DNA of 64,000 bases. It comes from Alteromonas sp. RKMC-009. GTDB lineage: Bacteria > Pseudomonadota > Gammaproteobacteria > Enterobacterales > Alteromonadaceae. Of the stretch, positions 46,851 through 56,036 are shown piece by piece. How positions within the stretch are numbered: position 1 is the stretch's first letter; every line of letters begins with the position of its first letter. The position numbers and the translations under genes were made by a program. The notes beneath the pieces were generated by a model. The model was not told where the DNA came from. It saw only the letters and a list, made by a program, of their open reading frames with translations, and ran no database searches. Location: contig NZ_CP031010.1 in NCBI RefSeq assembly GCF_003584565.2, forward strand, positions 868,001 to 932,000, given 5' to 3'.

Positions 46851-48689
46851 TCAGAATGCGTAAGTCAGACCAACATGGGCTGCCCGTCCACGTGAACGGA
46901 ATGCTGATGCGCCCTGGTAATCTTCATCCAGCGCGTTTTCAACGCGACCAAATACGTCCAGGTGCTCATTAACACTGTAACGTGCGCTCACATCTACCAG
47001 TGCATAGTCTTTCAGCTTGACGCCACTGTCGACAGCATCAGCGACCAGACGGACGTTAGCTTCTGCGGTCAGTGCTTCGTACTGATACATAACCCCTAAT
47101 GAACCCAGTTGCCGTGGCCGGCGGCTTCGTTGAGCGCCGGTGGCATCTTCGGTATCGTTATAGGTATAGTTAGCTTTCAGTAACCAGGCGTCTGTTACCG
47201 CCCACTGACCAATCAGCTCGACACCGTCAGAATACGACGTGCCGGATTCCTGCAGATAGCCGGAGTAAGTGGCGAGATCAAAAGAAATGGCGTCTTCGAT
47301 TTTTTGATCGAAGTAAACCACCTCAACAGATGTGCCTTCAGACGGGGTAAATTGCAGGCCGATCTCGTAACCTTCGGAGGTTTCTTCTTTCAAATCGATG
47401 TCTGAAGCAGGGGCATAACCGAAATCACGGTTGTACTGAATTTCGTACAGGCTCGGCGCGCGGAAACCCGTTCCGTATGCTCCACGTAATTTCAAATCAC
47501 CCTGTTCCAGTGCCCAGATGTATGCAGAACTGAGACGGAAACTGACATGTTCGCCGAAATCTTCGTTATCATCGTAGCGAACGCCGGCGGTGGTAAATAA
47601 GTTTTCAGTGAATTTGCTTTGTAGTTCCGCGTAGTAACCGGTCTGTGTACGGCGTTCTCCGGAAGATGTAATGCTCTCTTCCTCCCAGTCGATACCGTAA
47701 ACTACGTTGTTCTCAGCATTTACCTGTGTATTACCCAGATATTCGACACGCTCGATATTCCCTTTCGTGAAGTAGCTTTGCTCGCCGAGAGTCAGGTTTT
47801 CACGCTCTACCAGGCTTTTAGAGTACGCCAGTTGCTGGTTACCTGAATCTGTTTCGTAGTTTGCATTCACGCGAAAGTTGGTCTGTTTGAAATTGCTCTG
47901 ACAGTCGTCTACGTAACCATCGCTGTAGCAATGGTCAAACTCACCTTCACCGTCGTTATTGCGGACAACAAAACCCAGAGATAAATCTTCAACCGGACGA
48001 ACATTCACGCGGGCGTGCACGGTGGTATTTTCATAACCGTCATCATCCTGCAGGGTGGTGTCGTCCAGACGTGCGTTAAAGCCATCCGTTGAGTAATCAG
48101 ATACTGACAAATACCCATCAACCCGTTCTGTACCTGCACCCACTTCACCGGCAATGTTATTGGTGTTATACGCGCCGGCAGAGGCGGACACGCTGCCAAA
48201 TGTACCTTGTTCAACACGGCCGGTCTGAATGTTGATAACACCACCGGCATCTGCACCATATACCAGGCCTTGTGTACCACGGAGGATCTCTACCCGCGAT
48301 ACATTGGCGCTCTGTAACTGACCAACATGTGGTTGAACTTGTGTGCCGGTTGGATCAGAGATGTCCACGCCGTCAATACGGATAAGCGTACGGTAACCTT
48401 CTTCACCACGGATCCGCAGTGCCGACGTCGAACCGATACCGCCGCTGTCAGTCACATGAATGGATGGCTGAATGCGCAGTACTTCTGCCAGGTTGGCATA
48501 ACCGCGAAGTTCGATTTCTTCCTGCGTAACAACAGATACGGAGGTTGCCAGTTGCCGCAGTGGCGTGGCAACACGGCTTGAAACGACAACGTGTTCAATA
48601 GTGTCTTCTGTACTGCCTGCGTCTGCCGCCATAACAGATGTGGCAGCGCAGCTCATAGCAACGGCCAGGGCCAGTTTGCTGGTTTTCAT
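46851..48689 (-). CDS. btuB: TonB-dependent vitamin B12 receptor BtuB
   Basis: This 612-residue outer-membrane receptor is close to the E. coli BtuB length. A signal peptide (VAMSCAATSVMAADA) is followed by a TonB-box-like EHVVVSSR and a plug domain (ALRIRGEEGYRTLIRIDGVDISDPTG; VEILRGTQGLVYGADAGGVINI). A 22-strand-type barrel ends in a terminal Phe (GLTYAF). It imports cobalamin and cobinamide. The identification is reinforced by its own cobalamin riboswitch and by the adjacent B12 operon. It has a separate promoter just beyond the end of cobD. Confidence 0.96.
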   Translation of the reverse strand: MKTSKLALAVAMSCAATSVMAADAGSTEDTIEHVVVSSRVATPLRQLATSVSVVTQEEIELRGYANLAEVLRIQPSIHVTDSGGIGSTSALRIRGEEGYRTLIRIDGVDISDPTGTQVQPHVGQLQSANVSRVEILRGTQGLVYGADAGGVINIQTGRVEQGTFGSVSASAGAYNTNNIAGEVGAGTERVDGYLSVSDYSTDGFNARLDDTTLQDDDGYENTTVHARVNVRPVEDLSLGFVVRNNDGEGEFDHCYSDGYVDDCQSNFKQTNFRVNANYETDSGNQQLAYSKSLVERENLTLGEQSYFTKGNIERVEYLGNTQVNAENNVVYGIDWEEESITSSGERRTQTGYYAELQSKFTENLFTTAGVRYDDNEDFGEHVSFRLSSAYIWALEQGDLKLRGAYGTGFRAPSLYEIQYNRDFGYAPASDIDLKEETSEGYEIGLQFTPSEGTSVEVVYFDQKIEDAISFDLATYSGYLQESGTSYSDGVELIGQWAVTDAWLLKANYTYNDTEDATGAQRSRRPRQLGSLGVMYQYEALTAEANVRLVADAVDSGVKLKDYALVDVSARYSVNEHLDVFGRVENALDEDYQGASAFRSRGRAAHVGLTYAF

Positions 48690-48855
48690 GTGTGTTCCTC
48701 AATCTTATTGATGTCAACGATTGAAGGAGGGAAAGGGAGTGCGGAAACGTAAAGTCAGTTTAGCCTGAACATCCGGCATGGTGTTACATGCAGGAATGAA
48801 ATGCATAAGGTAGTCACGAACAATGCAATCCGATGAAGCCCTCCGCTTCATTCGT

Positions 48856-49000
48856 AAAAAAACTGTCTGACAGGCCGGTGTCGGGCTGAATGCATTAACT
48901 GCATTGTACCGTTGCGGGGGCAGCGGTGGATTAGAACCACACTTCCCGTTTACCTTACCCAAATACACATCGGTGTGTACCGGTAAGCACCTGAAACAGC
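48856..49000 (-). ncRNA. Cobalamin riboswitch of btuB
   Basis: On the minus strand the conserved aptamer pieces appear in order: CAGGTGC, ACGGGAAGTGTGGTTCTAA with the GGT..AA..CCACC core, CTGCCCCCGCAACGGT, and the B12 box CAGCCCGACACCGGCC. The 3' P1 strand (CCTGTCAGACAG, ending at 48863) pairs with the 5' strand CTGTTTCAGG and is followed directly by a T7 run, so P1 itself may act as the terminator stem. The btuB ATG follows ~170 bases later. Confidence 0.95.
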
Positions 49001-49007
49001 GGGCGCA

Positions 49008-49036
49008 ACCTTACAAACAGGAGAAGCTAAAGTCAA
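49008..49036 (-). promoter_or_regulatory. Probable btuB promoter
   Basis: TTGACT (-35, 49031-49036) and TAAGGT (-10, 49008-49013) with a 17-bp spacer on the minus strand place the start just before the riboswitch, in the gap after cobD. Confidence 0.6.
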
Positions 49037-49062
49037 TGTGAACAGGCGGTTTGGCACTAAAT

Positions 49063-50112
49063 TTACGGCCTTTCCATGACCCCGCTCACTCTGCCAACAA
49101 CTTGTGCCAGGCGGGGTCTTTGCGAAACAGTGACCATACCAAACCGCAGAGCGTCATTCTCATCGGTAAGCCGGGGATAAACCCCCTCTGCACAGAATGC
49201 TGCAAACAGATCCGGAGCGCGGGGATGTGGCATGGTGCAAAAGAGCGGTGTGCCCGAACATTTAACGCCGAAGTGGGTTGTCAGTAAGTTACCCAGCCAC
49301 AATGCAGACTCGTTGAGTTGACTGCGCTGAGCTGATTGCCATGATACATCGTTAAATGCTGACTCCAGCACATGCAATGCCGGCCCGTTAATCTGCCAGG
49401 GGCCCAGTACCGCTGAGCAACGTTCCCGCCATTGACGGGACGCAAACAAAAAGCCGGCGCGGAGGCCGGCAAGGCCGAAGAATTTCCCTGCCGAGCGTAA
49501 CACCAGTAAGTTTTCCCCGTGCAGAGACTGCAACATGGAATGTTCCGGTGTGCAGTCCATAAACGCCTCGTCGATAAGAAGGAGGCCGTTCAGCGCATGC
49601 AGTTGTTCCTGAAGGGTAGCGAGTGTGGCTCTCTCTTCAAGTTTGCCTGTCGGGTTGTTCGGGTTTATCACTACAACAATATCGCCGCTTGTCAGTGTGG
49701 TCAGATGAGGGAGATGCCGGTACCGGTAAACCTGTATGCCAGCATCTGTCCAGGCTTTTTCATGTTCCTTGTAGCCCGGATGCGGCACCCATACACGGGA
49801 TGGTTTGCGCCCCGCGCGGCTGACTATGGCAGGTAAGTGCTGAATAACGCTCTGTGACCCGGCAATCGGTAAAAGGCTGTCACAGCCGTAATAGTCTGAC
49901 GCTGCCTTAAGAAACGAAGGGGTAACTTCGGGCAGACGGTGCCAGGCTGAAGACGGTAAATCCGGTAGCGGATAACTTTCCGGCGCAATGCCGGTAGATA
50001 CGTCCAGCCAGTCTGCAACCGGCCGGTTATATTGCTGTGCGATTGCATGCAGGCGGCCACCATGCTCAAGCGGTGACGCAGAAGATGATGGAGTTAAAGG
50101 TGATGACGTCAA
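49063..50112 (-). CDS. cobD: L-threonine-O-3-phosphate decarboxylase CobD
   Basis: This 349-residue PLP enzyme of aminotransferase fold I makes (R)-1-amino-2-propanol phosphate for the nucleotide loop of cobalamin. Visible are VINPNNPTGKL, IDEAFMD with the pyridine-binding Asp, and LRSAGKFFGLAGLRAGF with the PLP-binding Lys. The TTG start overlaps the cbiB stop (TTGA). It is the last gene of the operon, ending just before the btuB promoter. Pseudomonas nomenclature calls this gene cobC. Confidence 0.92.
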   Translation of the reverse strand: MTSSPLTPSSSASPLEHGGRLHAIAQQYNRPVADWLDVSTGIAPESYPLPDLPSSAWHRLPEVTPSFLKAASDYYGCDSLLPIAGSQSVIQHLPAIVSRAGRKPSRVWVPHPGYKEHEKAWTDAGIQVYRYRHLPHLTTLTSGDIVVVINPNNPTGKLEERATLATLQEQLHALNGLLLIDEAFMDCTPEHSMLQSLHGENLLVLRSAGKFFGLAGLRAGFLFASRQWRERCSAVLGPWQINGPALHVLESAFNDVSWQSAQRSQLNESALWLGNLLTTHFGVKCSGTPLFCTMPHPRAPDLFAAFCAEGVYPRLTDENDALRFGMVTVSQRPRLAQVVGRVSGVMERP

Positions 50113-51071
50113 AATGAAAGTGCTCCGGCAGCGAATATGGCGGAAAAAACTGATATTACGACACAGAATAACACTGCAGCTTTACTTACCAGAGTGAGAC
50201 TTTGCCGGATATGCTCCGGCTCTGGTTTGCTGCCGCTGCCCAGTTGCGGTGCCGGCACAGATACACCGTGATAAACCGGCGTTCCGCCTCCGATGGTCAC
50301 GCCCAGCGCATGTGCGCCGGCAGCCATAACCAGCCCGCCATTAGCACTTTTATAGGTTGATGATTGTTTCCGGCTCTTAGCCAGGTTGGTAAACAACTGT
50401 CGCGGATGTTTTTGTATTAAGTAGCCTGCAGCAGAAAGCCAGGCGCCGGGCAATGCCATCATATCGTCAGCTTTCGCAGCAGCCCGTCCGAAGTAAAAGT
50501 AACGGGCATTTTTGTAGCCCCACATGGCATCCAGCGTGTTCACCAGCCGGTGGAGCAGGGCGAATGCAGGTCCTCCGGCTGCGAAATAAAACAACCCGGA
50601 GATAACAGCGTCATTCCCGTTCTCCAGCACGGATTCAACCGTGGCGCTGGCCATCTCGTCTTTGCTCAGGCTGGTTGTATCTCTGGACACCATATAACCG
50701 GTAAAGTGTCTGGCGGTGGTGAGGTCGTTCCTGCTCAGCGGTCCGGCAATCTGCAGCGCATGAACACGCAAACTTTGCAGGCCGGTACATAAATAAAGCG
50801 TCAGTGCGCTGAAAATAACGTACAGCCAGCCGTTCAATGTCCATTGTAAGTAAAGCACAAGGCAGAAGGCCGGTACGGTAAGCAACATTAGCGCCAGCGA
50901 ACCGGTAACGATACTGAATGATGACGCCGGAGCACGGTTAAGAAAATGCTCAACCTTACCGGCAAGGGTACCGAAGCCAACCAGCGGGTGAAAGCGTGCT
51001 GGCTCGCCCAGTAACCTGTCAAGGAGCAGGGCCAGCCACAACACCAGCGGGATGACTACCCATTCATTCAT
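50109..51071 (-). CDS. cbiB: Adenosylcobinamide-phosphate synthase CbiB
   Basis: This 320-residue membrane enzyme attaches aminopropanol phosphate (or aminopropanol) to cobyric acid. It shows LLDRLLGEPARFHPLVGFG near the N-terminus, MVSRDTTSL, VESVLENGNDAVISGLFYFAAGG and MWGYKNARYFYFGRAAAKADD. Several hydrophobic segments are present. It overlaps btuF by 8 bases and cobD by 3. Confidence 0.94.
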   Translation of the reverse strand: MNEWVVIPLVLWLALLLDRLLGEPARFHPLVGFGTLAGKVEHFLNRAPASSFSIVTGSLALMLLTVPAFCLVLYLQWTLNGWLYVIFSALTLYLCTGLQSLRVHALQIAGPLSRNDLTTARHFTGYMVSRDTTSLSKDEMASATVESVLENGNDAVISGLFYFAAGGPAFALLHRLVNTLDAMWGYKNARYFYFGRAAAKADDMMALPGAWLSAAGYLIQKHPRQLFTNLAKSRKQSSTYKSANGGLVMAAGAHALGVTIGGGTPVYHGVSVPAPQLGSGSKPEPEHIRQSLTLVSKAAVLFCVVISVFSAIFAAGALSF

Positions 51072-51924
51072 TAGAGGCGTAAAACCGACGTGCTTTGTCT
51101 ATGCCTTCACACATACTTTCTACTTCCCCGAGCATGCGGGTGGTCATGCGGTGAACTTTGTCTGCATCCGGAGTGAGAATAAATGCATTCTCTACGGCGG
51201 GAATATTGGGCCATTTTTGCCAGTCCATTTTGTCCGGCTGTCCCCGCCCGTGGGTTGAAGGTTGAATAATGATCTGTGGTCTGGCTGACAACACCTGCTC
51301 GAGGCTGACCTGAGGATAATCGTCATCAATACTTGCAAAAATATTGTCTCCGCCACATACCGCGATTTGTTGCTGCAACCAGGCTTCGCCGGCAACCGTG
51401 CGGAGAGGCCGGGCCCACAGTTCATAAAATACGCTCACCGGCATGGCAGAGTTATACCTGTTTTTTAAGGTTTCAAGACGCATAAGGTAGTCATCTGCAA
51501 TGCGGTTGGCGGTGGAGTCCCGGCCTGTGATTTGACCTAACAAGCGGATCTCTTCTGCCACGTCTTCCAGTTTGCCCGGTTGGGTATACACCACATTAAT
51601 ATTGTACTTTTCCAATCGCAGTAAATCTTCAGCAGGATTACCGGTTCGCCAGGCAACCACAACATCCGGTCGTAACTGAAGGATTTTTTCAATCTGTAAG
51701 CGGGCGTAGTTGCCAATTCTCGGAATGGATGAGGCAGCCTGCGGGTAATCGGAATGGTCGGTGGTGGCAATGATTTGATCGCCGGCACCGATTTCATACA
51801 TTGACTCAACCAGATGCGGCGCCAGCACGATTAACCTGAGTTGTTGTTTCTGTAAATCGTCAGCACGGACGGCGACAGACATAAATAAACAGAGAAAAGG
51901 CAGCAGAAAGCGCAATCTCATCAC
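51064..51924 (-). CDS. btuF: Cobalamin-binding periplasmic protein BtuF
   Basis: This 286-residue helical-backbone metal-receptor-type binding protein has a signal peptide (LLPFLCLFMSVAVRA). The body (RLIVLAPHLVESMYEIGAGDQIIATTDHSDYP; LRPDVVVAWRTGNPAEDL; ALR-type helix) is that of BtuF. It delivers B12 from the periplasm to BtuCD, whose genes are upstream in the same operon. It overlaps btuR by 4 bases. Confidence 0.92.
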   Translation of the reverse strand: MMRLRFLLPFLCLFMSVAVRADDLQKQQLRLIVLAPHLVESMYEIGAGDQIIATTDHSDYPQAASSIPRIGNYARLQIEKILQLRPDVVVAWRTGNPAEDLLRLEKYNINVVYTQPGKLEDVAEEIRLLGQITGRDSTANRIADDYLMRLETLKNRYNSAMPVSVFYELWARPLRTVAGEAWLQQQIAVCGGDNIFASIDDDYPQVSLEQVLSARPQIIIQPSTHGRGQPDKMDWQKWPNIPAVENAFILTPDADKVHRMTTRMLGEVESMCEGIDKARRFYASNE

Positions 51925-52514
51925 CAGTCGATTCCTTTTTGCGCTTTAATGCCGGCGTCGAAGGCGTGTTTGCGGGATTGCACTTCACTGACAGTATCTG
52001 CGATATCGATAACTGCGCGGTGGCAGGCACGTCCGGTCACGACCACGCTCTGGTTTACCGGGCGGTTTTTCAGGGTATCAATGACGTCATCGAGGTCAAG
52101 ATACTTGTAGGTCAGCATGTAAGTAATTTCATCCAGCAGGACCACATCAATGGACGGATCGTTGAGCCAGACTTTCGCCTGCTCCCAGGCTTTGGTGGCG
52201 GCTTTAATATCTGTGTCTTTGTCCTGAGTTTCCCAGGTGAAGCCGGTTCCCATCACGTGGAAGGGTACACCTACCTGTTGCAGCAAATCCCGTTCGCCGC
52301 AAGGCCAGGTGCCTTTGACAAACTGCACCACGGCAGCTTTCAGACCGTGACCTGCTGCCCGCGTGACAGTGCCGAAACCCGACGTTGACTTGCCTTTACC
52401 GTTTCCGGTGATCACAATCAAAATGCCCCGTTCTTCCGTGGCCTGTGCAATGCGCTCGTCTACTTTCTCTTTTTGCGCCTGCATGCGCTTTTTATGTTTA
52501 TCCTGTTCACTCAT
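51921..52514 (-). CDS. btuR: Corrinoid adenosyltransferase BtuR/CobO
   Basis: This 197-residue CobA/CobO-type ATP:corrinoid adenosyltransferase has GNGKGKSTSGFG (P-loop), VVQFVKGTWPCGE and LLDEITYMLTYKYLD. It puts the adenosyl group on cobinamide, cobyrinate diamide or cobalamin. The lead region upstream (52515-52603) contains only a small hairpin. Confidence 0.95.
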   Translation of the reverse strand: MSEQDKHKKRMQAQKEKVDERIAQATEERGILIVITGNGKGKSTSGFGTVTRAAGHGLKAAVVQFVKGTWPCGERDLLQQVGVPFHVMGTGFTWETQDKDTDIKAATKAWEQAKVWLNDPSIDVVLLDEITYMLTYKYLDLDDVIDTLKNRPVNQSVVVTGRACHRAVIDIADTVSEVQSRKHAFDAGIKAQKGIDW

Positions 52515-52603
52515 GTTTTTGTACCTTTTACGTTTTCAGGGCCGTGCCTGACTCTGATGTTCTGATCGCCACGCACTATACGTGGTTACCGGCTGACAAT
52601 GGA

Positions 52604-54085
52604 TTACGTTAAATTCAGGATTGCGTTAAGTTTCGTCCAGTCCAGATACTCGTCACACATGCTGGCAAGCCGCGCGATTTCCCGCTCCTGTTGAACCTCG
52701 TAAGGCACGGCTAAATCTGTTTTTAATCCTGCCCAGTCAATAATGTGCTGCAACGCTTCCGGCGAATCAAAAATGCCGTGTAAGTAAGTACCTGCTACCT
52801 GATTATCGTTGCTGATACAGCCATCTTGTCCGCCATTTTTTAGTATGGCAAAGGGCGACTGCCCCGGGGAAACGGTGCTTCTTCCTGCATGGATTTGATA
52901 GCCGCTGACAGGAATACTGTCTGCCTGATGCAAACAGAGTTGTCCTTCGTCACGGGTCAGTTGCTTTTCTTTTTCAAGACGGGTGGAGACGGGCAGATAT
53001 CCCAGTCCCTGACTGCTGCCGGCTTTATCTTCTATTCCGTCCGGGTCGTGAATGTCTGTGCCCAGCATTTGATAGCCGCCGCAAATTCCCAGTACTTTTC
53101 CCCCGTAGCGCAGATGCCGGTTAATATCGTGGTGCCAGCCGCACTGGTGTAATAATGCCAGGTCGCCGCGAACATTTTTGCTGCCCGGTAAAATGATGAG
53201 ATCAGCGGGGGGCAAGGGACTGTGTTGCGGCACAAACTGCAGGTTGATTTGCGGATGGGTGCGCAACATATCGAAATCTGTATGGTTGCTGATGCGGCTG
53301 AAAACCGGCACAACCACGTTCAGAACCGCCTGTTCAGGGTTTGTATACTGAGAGGCCTGAATGGCATCTTCAGCGGCCAGTTGCAGGTTGTGCAGGTAAG
53401 GCAGTACCCCTAAAACCGGTTTCCCGGTCTTCTTCTCAAGCCATGTCAGTCCTGATTCCAGCAGACTGATATCGCCGCGGAATTTGTTGATCACCATGCC
53501 GCATATTCTTTCACGCTCACTGCCAGAGAGCAGCGCAAGAGTGCCCACCAGTTGGGCAAACACACCACCCCGGTCAATATCAGCAACCAGAATAACCGGA
53601 CAGTCCGCAGCTTCGGCAAAGCCCATATTCGCAATGTCACGGTCGCGCAGATTAATCTCTGCCGGACTGCCTGCACCTTCAACAATTACCCGTTCATACT
53701 TAGCGGTGAGTCTGCGGTGCGATGCCATGACGGCTTCCATGGCGATGGTTTTGTACTGGTGGTAGGGCGCAGCCTGCATGTTGCCAATGGCTTTACCATG
53801 CACAATTACCTGTGCGCCTGTGTCGGAAGATGGCTTCAGCAGAATAGGGTTCATATCCGTGTGCGGTGCAATGCCCGCTGCCTGTGCCTGCACTGCCTGC
53901 GCACGGCCAATTTCACCACCTTCTGCTGTTACCGCACTGTTTAAGGCCATGTTTTGCGGCTTGAAAGGGGCTACGGTGTATTGTCTGTTCTTCAGACACC
54001 GGCACAGGGCGGCAACCAGCATACTTTTTCCGGCATCGGAAGATGTGCCCTGAACCATTAACGTGGTATGACTTTTATATCCCAT
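52604..54085 (-). CDS. cbiP: Cobyric acid synthase CbiP/CobQ
   Basis: This 493-residue amidotransferase amidates adenosylcobyrinic acid a,c-diamide to cobyric acid. The N-terminal dethiobiotin-synthetase-like ATPase shows GTSSDAGKS and KPQNMALNS. The C-terminal class I glutaminase shows [10 protein letters not shown] with the catalytic Cys and YLHGIFD with the His. Its presence without corrin-ring genes suggests imported ring precursors are completed. It is adjacent to cobC with no gap. Confidence 0.95.
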   Translation of the reverse strand: MGYKSHTTLMVQGTSSDAGKSMLVAALCRCLKNRQYTVAPFKPQNMALNSAVTAEGGEIGRAQAVQAQAAGIAPHTDMNPILLKPSSDTGAQVIVHGKAIGNMQAAPYHQYKTIAMEAVMASHRRLTAKYERVIVEGAGSPAEINLRDRDIANMGFAEAADCPVILVADIDRGGVFAQLVGTLALLSGSERERICGMVINKFRGDISLLESGLTWLEKKTGKPVLGVLPYLHNLQLAAEDAIQASQYTNPEQAVLNVVVPVFSRISNHTDFDMLRTHPQINLQFVPQHSPLPPADLIILPGSKNVRGDLALLHQCGWHHDINRHLRYGGKVLGICGGYQMLGTDIHDPDGIEDKAGSSQGLGYLPVSTRLEKEKQLTRDEGQLCLHQADSIPVSGYQIHAGRSTVSPGQSPFAILKNGGQDGCISNDNQVAGTYLHGIFDSPEALQHIIDWAGLKTDLAVPYEVQQEREIARLASMCDEYLDWTKLNAILNLT

Positions 54086-54712
54086 TTATCTGTCTGCTCC
54101 GTTTACAGCCGGTGGCGGTACGCCAATGAACTGAATGGCAGGCAGGGCATCAGCATAATCGCCAATAGTTATCCGGGTCAGACTACCGTAGCCGATAGTC
54201 AGGTGTTGATATACGCTGGCCTGTTGCCAGTCGATATTCAGTAACCGGGCGATGATCTGGCGAATCACACCGCCATGGGTGACAACCAGACAATGTTGCC
54301 CTTTTACATCGTGCAGCAGGGTATGCCAGGCGTCCATCACACGTTGATGGAATTCTGCAAGGGGTTCTCCTCCCGGCAGCGGACAGGCAACCGGTTGTTG
54401 CCAGAATGCTTCCATCGCCGGCCACTTATCTCCTGCGTCATCAAAGGGCAGGCCGTCCACATCACCAAACCGGCATTCTGCGATGCCGGACAGCAAAGAC
54501 AGTGGAGCTGTCAGGGCTTCACTTAATGCCACTGCACCTTTGCGGCAGCGCTGCAAAGGAGAGGAAATGAGCCGCTCTGCGCCGCTGACATGAGGCACTT
54601 GAGACATCATCTGCTGTAAACCGTTGTCACTGAGAGGCACATCGGTTTCGCCGTAAAGTGCCGGTTTCCCTGCTACTTCGCCGTGTCTGATTAAGTCGAT
54701 TGTGGTGATCAC
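54086..54712 (-). CDS. cobC: Alpha-ribazole phosphatase CobC
   Basis: This 208-residue histidine phosphatase has LIRHGEV at the N-terminus with the phosphorylated His, SPLQRC, and VVTHGGVIRQI. In this operon it most likely removes the phosphate from alpha-ribazole phosphate or adenosylcobalamin phosphate at the end of the pathway. It overlaps cobU by 4 bases. Confidence 0.9.
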   Translation of the reverse strand: MITTIDLIRHGEVAGKPALYGETDVPLSDNGLQQMMSQVPHVSGAERLISSPLQRCRKGAVALSEALTAPLSLLSGIAECRFGDVDGLPFDDAGDKWPAMEAFWQQPVACPLPGGEPLAEFHQRVMDAWHTLLHDVKGQHCLVVTHGGVIRQIIARLLNIDWQQASVYQHLTIGYGSLTRITIGDYADALPAIQFIGVPPPAVNGADR

Positions 54713-55242
54713 TGTCCGGTTCCTTTTTTCAGTGACAGGGGCAGACCGGCAGCCACAAAAGTCACGTTGTCAGCCGCTAAAGCCACCGCCTGATTCAGCC
54801 AGCCGGCAAGATCGACAAATCTGCGGCTGACAGCATCAGCAGGAATGACGCCAAGACCCACTTCATTCGCCACCACGAAGGTAGGGCCGGTACGGGTACT
54901 GAGTACATCTGTAAGTGCGCTGAACAGTGCCGTAAAATCCTGATCCGGATAATGATACAACTGATTATTGAGCCACAGTGTCAGGCAGTCGGTAAGCACG
55001 ATATCGTCTGCAGGCAGTGCAGCCAGTGCCTCTGCCAGTAACAGCGGCGCTTCAACAGTTTGCCAGTGTGCTGGACGGTCCTGGCGGTGGCGTGCAATAC
55101 GTAACTGCATCTCCTCATCCAGGGGCGTCGCTGTAGCGATGTAGTGAACTTGTTGCACACTTTGTGCAGCGGCTTGTTCTGTAAGAGTCTGTGCGTAGCG
55201 GGATTTGCCGGAACGGGCGCCGCCGGTAATAAAATGGATCAC
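54709..55242 (-). CDS. cobU: Adenosylcobinamide kinase/guanylyltransferase CobU
   Basis: This 177-residue bifunctional enzyme phosphorylates cobinamide and transfers GMP to give adenosylcobinamide-GDP. ITGGARSGKSRYAQ is the P-loop and RIARHRQDRP contains the guanylated His; LTDCLTLWLNN follows. The GTG at 55242 is preferred: GGAGG lies 7 bases upstream, and it overlaps the cobS stop as GTGA, a typical coupled start. Confidence 0.94.
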   Translation of the reverse strand: MIHFITGGARSGKSRYAQTLTEQAAAQSVQQVHYIATATPLDEEMQLRIARHRQDRPAHWQTVEAPLLLAEALAALPADDIVLTDCLTLWLNNQLYHYPDQDFTALFSALTDVLSTRTGPTFVVANEVGLGVIPADAVSRRFVDLAGWLNQAVALAADNVTFVAAGLPLSLKKGTGQ

Positions 55243-56036
55243 AGGGTACCTCCGGCTACGGCTGCGAAGAACAGATAAATCAGCAACTCCTGGCATTGTT
55301 GGGCTGCGCCGAGGGTATCACCGGTAAACCCCTGAATGTGTTTTTGCATACGATTTTTCAGCACGCTGCGCATCAACAGGCAGGCTGCAAGCAGCAGCAG
55401 ACTGTGCGCTAACGGAATAAACAGCAACATCAGACCGCCGGTAATAAACAGAAATGCCATTGAAGCTGTATTGTAAGGCACTGCAAACGGCATGCTCTTG
55501 CTGGCTTTACCGCTGAGATCGCCGGTGGCATAGGGAAGATGCTGCACATGGCTTAACGCGAATGCCCTTGAAAGCGGAACGGCGGTCAGTAATGCCGGGA
55601 GCAGCGCATCCTGTGCAGCCAGTACCGACAGCAGTAACCATTTGCCCACCAGTGCGCCGGTGAGTGCGCAAACACCGTAAGTACCCAGCAGGCTGTCTTT
55701 CATGATTGTCAGTTTGTGTGCTCTGTCCCGGCCGCCGCCGAATGCATCGGCCGTATCGGCAAGACCATCCTCATGGAAGGCGCCGGTGAGCATAAGGCTG
55801 AGTGCAATCATCAGAAAAACACTGATTTCAGGGGCGAAGACTAACGACAGCACACTGTAAAAAGCATAGAGAATAAGGGCGACTAGCCAGCCGGTAAGCG
55901 CAAAGTATTTACCGGCATCGTGCATGGCTTCGTCGCTGTAGGCTACATATTTGCCCACAGGGATACGGGTGAAAAAACTTAACGCCAGCAGAAAACTGGC
56001 AGTATGCCGGTTAAACCCGGAAATGCGATGACTCAT
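55239..56036 (-). CDS. cobS: Adenosylcobinamide-GDP ribazoletransferase CobS
   Basis: This 265-residue integral membrane enzyme joins adenosylcobinamide-GDP to alpha-ribazole (phosphate). The metal-binding HEDGLADTADAFGGG motif and six or seven hydrophobic segments are visible. It starts directly at the end of cobT and is coupled to cobU. Confidence 0.95.
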   Translation of the reverse strand: MSHRISGFNRHTASFLLALSFFTRIPVGKYVAYSDEAMHDAGKYFALTGWLVALILYAFYSVLSLVFAPEISVFLMIALSLMLTGAFHEDGLADTADAFGGGRDRAHKLTIMKDSLLGTYGVCALTGALVGKWLLLSVLAAQDALLPALLTAVPLSRAFALSHVQHLPYATGDLSGKASKSMPFAVPYNTASMAFLFITGGLMLLFIPLAHSLLLLAACLLMRSVLKNRMQKHIQGFTGDTLGAAQQCQELLIYLFFAAVAGGTL

